64,000 nucleotides of DNA, taken from assembly GCF_000620865.1 (NCBI RefSeq), contig NZ_KK211190.1, positions 1,687,971-1,751,970 of the forward strand, written 5' to 3'. How positions within the stretch are numbered: the stretch's first letter is position 1; each line of letters starts with the position of its first letter. The notes below the pieces were generated by a model. That model was not told the DNA's origin, made no database searches, and saw only the letters and a program-made list of their open reading frames with translations. Made by a program: the position numbers and the translations under genes. This stretch comes from Exiguobacterium sibiricum 7-3. GTDB taxonomy: Bacteria; Bacillota; Bacilli; Exiguobacteriales; Exiguobacteriaceae. Positions 17,259-24,958 of this stretch are shown piece by piece.

Positions 17259-17886
17259 TGAAGCATATTTACTTAATGACGAGATAGAGGTTTTATTTGG
17301 AGTATCCGCGATTAGACAAAAAGAAGCCGTTGACTTAGCTCACGCCATAAAAGAGACTCGAATTGCGGGAATATTGCTAGGATATAGTCCATATCTCCTG
17401 CCATCACAAACAGAAGCTCTACGGTACTCTGAAACAATCATTCAAGCTAGTCAAAAAGATACCATTCTCTACAATAACCCCGGTCGGACAGGATTTGATT
17501 TATCCATTGAAAGTATCATTCAATTAAGTGCTCAAGACAAAGTCATCGGAATAAAAGAAGCCGGTAATAAGAATAAAGTAGAACGATTACAAGAACACAT
17601 CAGTGACTTTTATTATTATGCGGGGGGAGAAGTGGATTTGAAAGATAAAATCGCTTTAGGGTTCAATCGATTATCTTCCATATCAGGTAATGTATATCCG
17701 AAGGAAATAAGAAAATGGTTTTTTTCTTTGATCGAAGATACGCCACTTGCAGAGAGCGAGCAAAAAGAGGTCACCGCCTTGATCAACACAGTGTTTGCCG
17801 GTTCTCCTATCGTTCATCTTAAACGAGAGATCAATGCAAAAGGAATTGCGATGGGAATTTGTCGAAGCCCTTTAGGAAATTGTTAA
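17062..17886 (+). CDS. Dihydrodipicolinate synthase/N-acetylneuraminate lyase family protein
   Basis: The 274-residue class I aldolase-type TIM barrel carries GSTGE (44-48), the catalytic Tyr137 in ILYNNPGRTG and Schiff-base Lys165 in IGIKEAGN. It is somewhat shorter than DapA (about 290), and the C-terminus ends SPLGNC, so slight truncation is possible. Whether it makes dihydrodipicolinate or cleaves another oxo acid cannot be told. As a second-line gene beside Lrp and PhzF genes, a catabolic role is at least as likely. AAAGGAG precedes the ATG. Confidence 0.8.
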   Translation: MLKEAFHIAVPTAFFPDETLNVDGTIEHIRYLVDQGEKSILVCGSTGEQHSLELKEKLVLLEALMNEAYLLNDEIEVLFGVSAIRQKEAVDLAHAIKETRIAGILLGYSPYLLPSQTEALRYSETIIQASQKDTILYNNPGRTGFDLSIESIIQLSAQDKVIGIKEAGNKNKVERLQEHISDFYYYAGGEVDLKDKIALGFNRLSSISGNVYPKEIRKWFFSLIEDTPLAESEQKEVTALINTVFAGSPIVHLKREINAKGIAMGICRSPLGNC

Positions 17887-17960
17887 TCGATTTCATTCGC
17901 CTTCGCTACTTTTGTCATTCAAACAATGCGGAAACATCATATTCTCCATATGAGCTTCCC

Positions 17961-18004
17961 AATCAAGAAGAAAGTCGTTGTCCGTCTCTTATTTCTTCTT
18001 GATT
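17961..18004. terminator. Bidirectional hairpin terminator
   Basis: A perfect 13-base stem AATCAAGAAGAAA / TTTCTTCTTGATT with an 18-base loop lies between the convergent dapA-like and Lrp genes. Confidence 0.75.
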
Positions 18005-18051
18005 GAAGTTTATGTTTAGCCGGTCGAATCTGGACAAAACAACATGACAGT

Positions 18052-18462
18052 TCATGGTTCGATGACGATTGAGAGTTTGTAGTTCACATACTTACTTAAC
18101 CCTTTCAAAAAGGCGTTCAGTTCACCATTCGATGGAAATCTGCACTCCAATAGGTAACATGATTCACCACTCAGCTTATAATTTCGCCTGACATATTTAC
18201 GATGTTCTTCTAAGAACAATAAATAGGGATCATGGAACGAGGAAATCATAAAGATGTTCACCATCGCATGAACGGTGTTTCCTATCTTCTCTTCATCCAC
18301 CGTGATGGAATAGTTCCGGATGACGTCAGATTCCTCAAGTTTCTTCACCCGAGTTGCTACCGCTTGTCCAGTCAAATGTACACGTTCTCCGAGTTCCCGC
18401 ATCGTCATCCGACTATTTCGGTTTAGTTCTTCCAGAATTCTATAATCTGTTCGATCAAGCAT
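18052..18462 (-). CDS. Lrp/AsnC family transcriptional regulator
   Basis: The 136-residue regulator has an N-terminal winged helix (LDRTDYRILEELNRNSRMTM then ELGERVHLTGQAVATRVKKLE) and a C-terminal RAM ligand-binding domain (about 62-136). It is probably an octameric amino-acid-responsive regulator. AAAGGAGG before the ATG at 18462 rules out the longer in-frame start. It is divergent from the metallo-beta-lactamase-fold gene with a shared AT-rich promoter region of about 150 bases, so it may control that gene. Confidence 0.88.
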   Translation of the reverse strand: MLDRTDYRILEELNRNSRMTMRELGERVHLTGQAVATRVKKLEESDVIRNYSITVDEEKIGNTVHAMVNIFMISSFHDPYLLFLEEHRKYVRRNYKLSGESCYLLECRFPSNGELNAFLKGLSKYVNYKLSIVIEP

Positions 18463-18612
18463 GGCTGCTCCTCCTTTATTCGCAAAAGAACGATCTATCA
18501 TGACATCACTTTCAAATATCAAGTTTTTTTATCTATTTACTTGATTTCTTCTATGTCTTATTCGCACATTCTTTTTTTATACTATAGTTATCATACGATA
18601 AAAGGAGAAATG

Positions 18613-19380
18613 ATGATGAATATTCAACTTATCCGAAATGCGACAATCCGACTGGAGTACGCGGGACTTACTCTCTTAGTTGATCCATTTTTGGCAGATC
18701 AAGGTGCGTACCCTGCATTTCCGAACTCAGTCCGACAAGACCAAAAAAATCCTTTGGTAGACTTACCTCTGACGGTAGAAGAAATTATCGATGGCGTGGA
18801 TGCGGTGATTCTGACCCACCTCCATCTTGATCATTACGATGAAGTCGCCAAACAACATCTGCCGAAGGATGTGAAAGTATTCGTTCAAAATACCGAAGAT
18901 CAAGCTCTGATCGAAAATGATGGATTCACCAACGTCGAACTATTGACGGATGAATCTACATTTAAAGAAGTAGAACTCATTAAAGTAAAGGGGGAACATG
19001 GACGAGGCGAGATTCTGAAACTGACAGGTGAAGTATGCGGAGTCATTCTCAAACATGATACAGAACAAACACTATATATTGCAGGCGATACTGTTTGGTA
19101 TGAGGAGGTTGCAAAAAATATTAAGTCACACGCCCCTTCCGTCATCGTCGTGAACGCCGGCGACAATCAATTCCATGCAGGCGGCTCTCTTGTGATGGGG
19201 AAAGAAGACGTACATGCTGTTCATCAATCAGCACCAGATGCCTCCATCATCGCCGTCCATATGGAAGCCGTCAATCATTGGACTTTATCAAGAGAAGACT
19301 TACGCAGATTTGCGGCGTCGAAGCATTTTTCTAGTAAACTCGTCGTTCCTGAAGACGGTCAAATCATTAATACTCTATAA
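18613..19380 (+). CDS. Metallo-beta-lactamase-fold hydrolase (UlaG/UPF0173-like)
   Basis: The 255-residue product has the metal-binding motif THLHLDHYD and downstream His/Asp ligands in GDTVWY and AVHMEAVNHW. The N-terminus IQLIRNATIRLEYAGLTLLV matches the L-ascorbate-6-phosphate lactonase-like and UPF0173-like branch. Three consecutive ATG codons (18610, 18613, 18616) follow AAAGGAG; the middle one has the best spacing. The substrate is unknown. It is divergently paired with the Lrp regulator. Confidence 0.8.
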   Translation: MMNIQLIRNATIRLEYAGLTLLVDPFLADQGAYPAFPNSVRQDQKNPLVDLPLTVEEIIDGVDAVILTHLHLDHYDEVAKQHLPKDVKVFVQNTEDQALIENDGFTNVELLTDESTFKEVELIKVKGEHGRGEILKLTGEVCGVILKHDTEQTLYIAGDTVWYEEVAKNIKSHAPSVIVVNAGDNQFHAGGSLVMGKEDVHAVHQSAPDASIIAVHMEAVNHWTLSREDLRRFAASKHFSSKLVVPEDGQIINTL

Positions 19381-19407
19381 AAATCTGTATCCCGATGTTG
19401 ATTCCGC

Positions 19408-19453
19408 TTGAACTTCCTCCCCCGCCTACACTTAGAGGGGGAGGATTCCTAAG
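19408..19453 (-). repeat. Partial IS605-type right-end hairpin
   Basis: TTGAACTTCCTCCCCC...GGGGGAGGATTCCTAAG is a shortened relative of the right ends at 16658, 20379 and 30378. It has a compensatory all-G/C hairpin and no tnpB sequence. It lies 28 bases after the preceding stop codon. Confidence 0.65.
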
Positions 19454-19512
19454 TGAAAATGACACGGAGGTGCTTTCCGCTGAATTTCAAACATTTGAAA
19501 AGGAGTAGACTC

Positions 19513-20382
19513 ATGAAACAAGAGGTGTTTACAGTCCGATCTTTCGCAAAAGATACTATTGGAGGGAATGAAGCAGGAGTAGTCTTAAATGCAAATCATT
19601 TGAACGAAGAACAGATGAAAAAAATTGCACTGCTTTTGGGTTACAGTGAAACAGCTTTTGTGAGCGAATCGGATATTGCAGATTTCAAAGTCCGCTTCTT
19701 TACTCCCGAATATGAAGTAGATCTTTGTGGCCATGCGACGCTCGCTGTTTTCCATATTTTATTCAGTGAAAAAATCATAAGTACAGGCACTTTTTCACAA
19801 GAAACCCAAGCTGGAGTGTTAGAGGTTGAAGTAAAGCAGGACGGGACCATCATGATGAATCAAAACCGGCCACAATTCTTGGATATATTACAGAAGGACG
19901 AAATAGCACGGTCATTAAACATTGATCCCACTGAAATATTAAGTGATTTGCCCATTCAGATCGTTTCTACAGGTCTAAGAGATATCATCATCCCGATTAA
20001 AAACCTTAAAACACTTCAGCGAATAAAACCAAACTTTTCCGAGATTACAGCTGTCAGTAAAAAATATGACACTATAGGGTATCATCTATTTTCATTCGAT
20101 ACCTTGGGTAACGCAAATGCACATACAAGAAATTTCGCGCCTTTATACGGTATCCCAGAAGAGTCTGCTACAGGAACATCCAATGGTGCTTTAAGTTGTT
20201 ACTTATTCAACTATAAAAAACTGGAGAAGAAATCCGTAGAAAACATTGTGATTGAACAAGGTTATACAATGAAGAAACCTTCAGAAATTTTTATTGGATT
20301 GCTATGCGATGAAACCGGAATTACACGTGTAACCGTTGGTGGTAGAGCTGTCTTAATCGAAAAAAGAGTTTTGGATGTTTGA
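19513..20382 (+). CDS. PhzF family protein (isomerase/epimerase-like)
   Basis: The 289-residue product has the two-fold PhzF/diaminopimelate-epimerase-like fold. Visible motifs are GGNEAGVVLNA, the conserved catalytic Glu in YSETAF (about 46), DLCGHATLA and ESATGTSNGALSCY. PhzF proteins isomerise small metabolites; the reaction here is unknown. AGGAG seven bases before 19513 sets the start. The stop TGA is part of the TTGAAC of an adjoining tnpB right end, so the last residues may derive from the insertion. Confidence 0.85.
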   Translation: MKQEVFTVRSFAKDTIGGNEAGVVLNANHLNEEQMKKIALLLGYSETAFVSESDIADFKVRFFTPEYEVDLCGHATLAVFHILFSEKIISTGTFSQETQAGVLEVEVKQDGTIMMNQNRPQFLDILQKDEIARSLNIDPTEILSDLPIQIVSTGLRDIIIPIKNLKTLQRIKPNFSEITAVSKKYDTIGYHLFSFDTLGNANAHTRNFAPLYGIPEESATGTSNGALSCYLFNYKKLEKKSVENIVIEQGYTMKKPSEIFIGLLCDETGITRVTVGGRAVLIEKRVLDV

Positions 20383-20460
20383 ACTACCTCCACCTACGCT
20401 TTGCTCAGAGGTGGAGGATTCCTGAGTTATCCGACCTACCGGTCGAAAATTTATCAGGCT
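20379..20460 (-). repeat. IS605-type right end of the truncated tnpB copy
   Basis: TTGAACTACCTCCACCT...AGAGGTGGAGG gives a nine-base hairpin followed by a second small hairpin (CGACCTACCGGTCG). It corresponds to the right end and presumed 3' part of the guide (omega/re) RNA. The immediate outside flank is the 3' end of the phzF-like gene. Confidence 0.75.
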
Positions 20461-21240
20461 AACCCCGCCGTCCCGACGGTTGAAGAAGCTAAGATGCGTT
20501 CAGCTTCTTGTTTGAGATTCAGTCCTGCATTCACATCCCGGTCGTGATGGATCCCGCAACTCGGGCATGTCCATTCACGCAAGCCAAGATGTTTTACGTC
20601 TTTGTGTTGATGTCCGCAACTCGAGCACAATTGGCTCGAAGCAAAGGTCTTGCCAACCTTCACGACGGTCTTCCCGTACCAGTCTGCCTTGTACTCCAGC
20701 ATGCGGAAGAACTCCGACCAGCTGACGTCCGAGATGGCCTTGCTCAACTTGCGGTTCTTCTGCATGTTCTTCACCTGCAAGGTCTCGATGCCGATGACGT
20801 CGTGGCTTTTGACGATCTCGGTCGATACCTTGTGCAGGAAGTCGGTGCGCTTGTTTGCAATCTTCTCGTGGATACGGGCAACCTTCCGCTTCTGCTTCTG
20901 ATAGTTCCTCGCCTCGGACAGCGTAACTTTCTTGTTCAAAGCGATGCGTTGACGGCGGGAGAGCTTGCGCTGTTCGCGCGCCAGTTTCTTCTCGAGCTTA
21001 CGGAAGTAACGGTCGTTCTTGTATACCGTGCCGTCCGACAGGATGGCGAAGTTCTTCAGTCCGACGTCGACGCCGACAGATGAACCAGTCTTCGGCAGCT
21101 CGTTGATCTCCTGCTCGACGAGCAGGGAGACGAAATATTTGCCTGAAGCGTTACGTCGAATTGTGGCGTTCAAGATACGGCCTGTGACCTGTTTCGAATG
21201 GGCGAAGCGAAGCGGCGCAATGCTTGTCTCAGGAAAACGA
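20454..21240 (-). pseudogene. tnpB: 5'-truncated tnpB (IS605/IS1341-type)
   Basis: The last 240 codons of TnpB remain: Ruv[13 protein letters not shown], Ruv[14 protein letters not shown], the CSSCGH...CPSCG zinc knuckle and [12 protein letters not shown]. The frame also reads [13 protein letters not shown] upstream of the first ATG (21173), then loses similarity near 21215. The N-terminal 140 or so residues of the intact copy at 30453 are missing. A shortened product could be made from the internal ATG, but the wedge domain would be absent. Confidence 0.85.
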
Positions 21241-21257
21241 TTCGAGGCGAATAAAAA

Positions 21258-21305
21258 AACGATCTTTCTTGTTTAAGAGAAAAATCGCATTTTGTCTTCA
21301 GTCTG
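21258..21305. repeat. Terminator-like inverted repeat, right copy
   Basis: Read on the minus strand it gives CAGACTGAAGACAAAA, CGATTTTTCTC and ATCGTTTTTTT. This matches 15684-15736 with a few changes, in opposite orientation. It marks the right edge of the AT-rich patch. Confidence 0.7.
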
Positions 21306-21307
21306 AA

Positions 21308-21333
21308 AGTAGAATCCGCAATCGGATTCTACT
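21308..21333. terminator. Hairpin terminator overlapping the LysR stop
   Basis: A perfect 11-base stem AGTAGAATCCG / CGGATTCTACT with a CAAT loop is followed on the plus strand by TTTTT. The LysR stop codon lies in the right arm. Confidence 0.8.
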
Positions 21334-22192
21334 TTTTGTGTTGCAAGGCAGCTAAAATATCGAGCATCAACGGATCATGCCGCGATTCGGTCCGGTACGC
21401 CATGTAGATATGGTTCGTCGCAAAACGCTCCGGTGCGATGACTTGAATCGTTTCGTCTTTGAGCGCTTGACGAATCAAATAATCCGGCAACACACTGACA
21501 CCATGCGAAGAAGCGACGGCTTTTAATATGGCATCGACGTTCGGCAAAACCATCTCCGGTCGAATGTCCGGCCGTTCCCCAAACTGTGTCTGGTAATACC
21601 GCCGGATGATCGGCAGTTCGAGTCCGTAACTGATCCACGGCTGACGATCCATCCAGCCCTTCAAATCATCGTCCGGTTGCTCCCAGGCGTAAGGGGCGAC
21701 AAGGAAAAAGGTTTCGTCGGCAATCGGGACATACTGAATACCCGGTTCCTCGATCCGTTTCGTCGAGATGACAAAATCGAGTTCACCTATGGCGAGCCGC
21801 TTCAGCAATTGGTCGGTCAAGCCGAAATCGCCGATGTACTGGGCGAGATCAAGCGGCAGGACCGGAATCACTTCGTGGGTGATGAATTCAGTCGGTCCAC
21901 CGAACTTCAACAGCGGTCGCACCTGTTCACCTGCGACATATTTCATTTCGAGCGACAGTTCTTCCAAGCGGTCAATCAAACCGACGACTTGCGTATACAG
22001 CTCCTTGCCGGCATCCGTCGGAACCATCTGACGTGGAGCCCGGATAAACAGTGAGTTCTGCAGTTCGGCTTCAAGCGCCGCGATATGCTGGCTAACGGCG
22101 GGTTGCGTCAAAAACCGGATCCGTGCGGCCGCTGAGACCGAACGTTGTTGGTACACATGGATGAAGCTCCGGTACCATTCAAAATCTATCAT
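21329..22192 (-). CDS. LysR family transcriptional regulator
   Basis: The 287-residue product has the N-terminal winged HTH (FIHVYQQRSVSAAARIRFLT, then QPAVSQHIAALEAEL) and a C-terminal periplasmic-binding-like effector domain (about 90-287). AAAAGGAG precedes the ATG. Its target and ligand are not evident; the divergent neighbour at 22309 is a candidate target. Confidence 0.9.
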   Translation of the reverse strand: MIDFEWYRSFIHVYQQRSVSAAARIRFLTQPAVSQHIAALEAELQNSLFIRAPRQMVPTDAGKELYTQVVGLIDRLEELSLEMKYVAGEQVRPLLKFGGPTEFITHEVIPVLPLDLAQYIGDFGLTDQLLKRLAIGELDFVISTKRIEEPGIQYVPIADETFFLVAPYAWEQPDDDLKGWMDRQPWISYGLELPIIRRYYQTQFGERPDIRPEMVLPNVDAILKAVASSHGVSVLPDYLIRQALKDETIQVIAPERFATNHIYMAYRTESRHDPLMLDILAALQHKK

Positions 22193-22308
22193 TGTCTTCG
22201 CTCCTTTTCCTGCGATACTTTAAGTATAAGGAGCCGTCAGGCATTAGACAAATAACATTTCAAGCAGACATCCATAAGAATATTTATAGTCGGAAAGGAT
22301 AGATCCAT

Positions 22309-22815
22309 ATGAAAAAATTCAGAGGCAAACGCCGCTACTTCCGAAATCTTCAAAAAGAACAACAACTCAGCGCCCATCCGCTCGATTTCAGTCCTGACAG
22401 CTGGTTCGATTTTTGGCATGTCCATCTCGATTTTGACGGACACGGAAACGGTCACCTTAAAATGCGGAAAGCACATGTCCAGGCATTGTTTCATCTGATG
22501 GATGAGTTAAACGCCGCCCTTCAAACGTGGGGTCAGTACCAGCTCTGGATCGAACTGTCCCGGCTGGATGCAGGATTGGACGCCGTTTTTATCCATACAA
22601 ACAATCCGAACGACGATAATTTTCCGTTTACCTATCCAACTTTAACGGAACCGACCGAAAGATTGCCGGACTATTTGCAAACCGTCGAGGGTTTGGAGCA
22701 ATATCAAATCCGGTTGTCCGAACGAATCATATATGATGCGTTCGACGACGAACCAGAAGAAATCACGGATCACATTCTCGTCATCGAACGACGAGGGAGT
22801 CGTTACCCTCTTTAA
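22309..22815 (+). CDS. Hypothetical conserved-looking protein
   Basis: The 168-residue soluble product is not recognised. It starts with a basic segment (MKKFRGKRRYFRNLQKEQQ), then WFDFWHVHLDFDGHGNGHLK, rich in aromatic residues and His. The second half is acidic. GAAAGGA precedes the ATG. It is divergent from the LysR gene. Confidence 0.65.
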   Translation: MKKFRGKRRYFRNLQKEQQLSAHPLDFSPDSWFDFWHVHLDFDGHGNGHLKMRKAHVQALFHLMDELNAALQTWGQYQLWIELSRLDAGLDAVFIHTNNPNDDNFPFTYPTLTEPTERLPDYLQTVEGLEQYQIRLSERIIYDAFDDEPEEITDHILVIERRGSRYPL

Positions 22816-22826
22816 CCACTTATATA

Positions 22827-22854
22827 CGGACGGTCCTATGAAAGAAACCGTCCG
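22827..22854. terminator. Bidirectional hairpin terminator
   Basis: CGGACGGT / ACCGTCCG with a 12-base loop lies between two convergent genes. Confidence 0.65.
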
Positions 22855-22871
22855 TCGACAGCGACTGACCT

Positions 22872-23171
22872 TTAAATTCTTTTGAAAATCATTTTGGAGC
22901 CGGCAAGGAACACGATCAGAAGTACGCCGCCGAATACGAGATTGATCAGCCAAGGCAACGTTCCCATAAAGACTTCTCTTGCCGCACCGTTGAACCAGTA
23001 AGCTAGAGCCGTGAACAAAACCACACTCATCAGCAGGATAAACGAAAAGCCACTGTCCTGCTTCTGTGTTTTCTTGGCAATCCCGTAACCGATGAGAAAA
23101 ACAACCATTGCCCCAATTGCAAAATAAATGTAAAACCATGCATCGACCGAAAACATTAACGAACTATTCAA
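22872..23171 (-). CDS. Hypothetical three-helix membrane protein
   Basis: The 99-residue product has three hydrophobic helices (about 12-32, 43-60, 72-93) and a basic C-terminus. Start is TTG, supported by GGGGG seven bases upstream. No family is recognised. Confidence 0.6.
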   Translation of the reverse strand: MNSSLMFSVDAWFYIYFAIGAMVVFLIGYGIAKKTQKQDSGFSFILLMSVVLFTALAYWFNGAAREVFMGTLPWLINLVFGGVLLIVFLAGSKMIFKRI

Positions 23172-23302
23172 ATCGACTACCCCCTATTAAGAAATGAATT
23201 TCCTTAATAAGGAGTACGCCATCCCCCCCTAATTCCTTTCGACTGATCATACAAACCGATCGCCTGCATCATTCGGTCCTGCATCTCGATGCGATCCAAG
23301 AC

Positions 23303-23467
23303 GCCGAGTCCCCCGCTGTTTCGACATGGTTGATCCAGTGCACGACTCCCTTTTTAATATGGTCGGCTTTCGGTTCCCTGTTCAGCCGCTTCTTCACGCG
23401 GTATGACCGGATTTTCCGATTCACGATGTCCGCTTTACTGGTTTACTCGGCTGTGACGATCTTTTAA
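23303..23467 (+). pseudogene. Remnant of a LysE/RhtB-type exporter C-terminus
   Basis: A 55-codon open stretch without a usable start reads AVSTWLIQ, FLIWSAFGSLFSRFF and RIFRFTMSALLVYSAVTIF before TAA and a strong terminator. The W-x6-G-x9-R...M-x2-LL pattern resembles the last helix pair of LysE/RhtB exporters. Nothing upstream between 23172 and 23303 extends it. This is an inferred decayed gene. Confidence 0.5.
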
Positions 23468-23470
23468 TTA

Positions 23471-23509
23471 AACGGACGGATGCCCATCTGACAGGAGCAT
23501 TCGTCCGTT
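23471..23509 (+). terminator. Hairpin terminator
   Basis: AACGGACGGATGC / GCATTCGTCCGTT forms a 13-base stem with one G-T pair, followed by TTTTT. It follows the LysE-like remnant, supporting the idea that a full gene once ended here. Confidence 0.8.
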
Positions 23510-23559
23510 TTTTGTTATGATGAATATGGTAATAACAGGATAAAAGGAGTGGTTCGAGC

Positions 23560-23814
23560 ATGCCGATCCGTTGGAAAGAAGAAACCATCGTATTTGAAAC
23601 CTTTCGTGAGGCAGACGTCTGGGCCGATGCACTCGCAAACGAAATCTACGGTCGCACGATTAACGGTTACTGTACACCAGACTATAAGATTGCCTGTGCC
23701 CTGACCTTTTATTTGGCGCTTGTGCCGGAATTCCGGGTTCAAACGGCAGAAATACCATTTGAAGATCTCACCTATTATCAAGTATGGGTAGAGATCGTTG
23801 AACTCCATGCGTAA
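23560..23814 (+). CDS. Hypothetical small protein
   Basis: The 84-residue soluble product (MPIRWKEETIVFETF...) is not recognised. AAAGGAG lies upstream of the ATG. It is followed after 15 bases by a small membrane protein gene, likely one operon. Confidence 0.55.
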   Translation: MPIRWKEETIVFETFREADVWADALANEIYGRTINGYCTPDYKIACALTFYLALVPEFRVQTAEIPFEDLTYYQVWVEIVELHA

Positions 23815-23829
23815 GGAAAGGAGAACATC

Positions 23830-24114
23830 ATGAGCGATCCTGTTGAAACGTTACCGTTTTACTTACGACGCTTTCCGTTTTTTGTGATTTCCTATATTGT
23901 TGCTCCTTTAGCCTTCTTATTGCTGTTGATCCACTGGAAATCGCTCCGTCCTCAAACACGGGACGCACGGCTGATTGTCTCCTCCTTGTTCCTGTTGTTG
24001 TTCCTCGTCGATTTTTTCCCGAGAGGATGGTACCAAAATGCGATGCTTGCCTTTACGCTCACTGTCGGATTGTTTGTCACCTTCATCGGACTGCACGGAA
24101 AGGAGACACACTAG
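23830..24114 (+). CDS. Hypothetical three-helix membrane protein
   Basis: The 94-residue product has helices at about 16-34, 46-63 and 70-87. AAAGGAG sits seven bases before the ATG. No family is recognised. Confidence 0.55.
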   Translation: MSDPVETLPFYLRRFPFFVISYIVAPLAFLLLLIHWKSLRPQTRDARLIVSSLFLLLFLVDFFPRGWYQNAMLAFTLTVGLFVTFIGLHGKETH

Positions 24115-24232
24115 ACGGGTAATACATCACGCTTAAGTCGTGGCTTAACCCCGGACCAGCAGTCCGTTTACGATGCCATCAAACACTTTTTTTATCCGGG
24201 AATCCGCTTCCTTCTTGAAGTAATGCCTACAC

Positions 24233-24269
24233 AAAAAACGACCGTCTGAAAGATAGACGATCGTTTTTT
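24233..24269. terminator. Bidirectional hairpin terminator
   Basis: AAAAAACGA...TCGTTTTTT with an inner CGTCT / AGACG stem lies between convergent genes. Bases 24115-24232 hold nothing else recognisable. Confidence 0.8.
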
Positions 24270-24293
24270 TGCATATCGTTTGATTTGTTCCGC

Positions 24294-24623
24294 TTAAGAA
24301 GACACGACTTCCTCGCCCGTCAAATCGATGTGTCCTTCGCCCCAGGCGCACATTGCGTCCAAGATCGGGCGCAACGACCAACCGTATTCGGATAAGGAAT
24401 AGATGACTTTCGGTGGCACCTGTTCGTAGACGGTCCGGATGATGACACCGTCCTGTTCGAGCTCGCGCAGTTGTTGCGTCAACATTTTTTGCGTGATGTT
24501 CGGCATCAGCTTCTTCAACTCACTTGTCCGGCGTTCGCCTTTGATGAGATGACACATGATGACGACTTTCCATTTGCCTCCGATGACTTGCAGCGTTGCT
24601 TCGACCGGAATATTGTAGGTCAT
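24294..24623 (-). CDS. HxlR family transcriptional regulator
   Basis: The 109-residue winged-helix protein shows the HxlR core: IGGKWKVVIMCHLIKGERRT, then ELKKLMPNITQKMLTQQLREL, then VIYSLSEYG, then LRPILDAMCAWGE. Several HxlR proteins (HxlR, YodB) sense electrophiles or redox stress through an N-terminal Cys. Here the visible Cys residues are in MCHL and MCAW. It is divergent from the MFS gene, with two operator-like repeats between. Confidence 0.9.
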   Translation of the reverse strand: MTYNIPVEATLQVIGGKWKVVIMCHLIKGERRTSELKKLMPNITQKMLTQQLRELEQDGVIIRTVYEQVPPKVIYSLSEYGWSLRPILDAMCAWGEGHIDLTGEEVVSS

Positions 24624-24661
24624 GCTGATTCTTCCTTTCGTTACGAAGTACGGCGGGACAG

Positions 24662-24700
24662 GTACTTTTTAGTGCCTATCGCACTTGAAAGTGCGTACTT
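24662..24700. promoter_or_regulatory. HxlR-type operator copy 1, over the hxlR start region
   Basis: GTACTTTTTAGTGC, CTATC and GCACTTGAAAGTGC form a 14-base-arm palindrome (11 of 14), followed by GTACTT. It lies just downstream of the hxlR promoter on the minus strand (TTGACA at 24734-24739, TCAAAT at 24710-24715, 18-base spacer). This predicts autorepression. Confidence 0.7.
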
Positions 24701-24788
24701 CTCAAGTAGATTTGATGGGTTTATGATAACAACTGTCAACGGAAAGTACAAGTCGCCTTCATCCATTACTTCAATCTGTGAGGGTAGG

Positions 24789-24827
24789 GTACTTTTTAGT
24801 GCCTATCGCACTTAAAAGTACGTACTT
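24789..24827. promoter_or_regulatory. HxlR-type operator copy 2, upstream of the MFS gene
   Basis: GTACTTTTTAGTGC, CTATC and GCACTTAAAAGTAC pair at 13 of 14 positions and are followed by GTACTT. This is a near-exact second copy of the element at 24662. A possible MFS promoter (TTCCAT, 17 bases, TATGAT near 24849) lies directly downstream. Confidence 0.7.
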
Positions 24828-24958
24828 CCATAAAAAGCAACGCCGCTCTATGATGGGATCACGCAGAAGTGTTCCTGTTTGAAAAACGATTCGGGCCCGG
24901 TCGTTTAGAGCATGGTTGCGCTGTCTCACTTTATCTCATTTATTCAGGAGGAATTATC

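Noticed and set aside
24485..24815. Open frame antisense to the HxlR gene
   Set aside because: Shadow of the HxlR coding strand and operator region; no ribosome site and no protein-like pattern.
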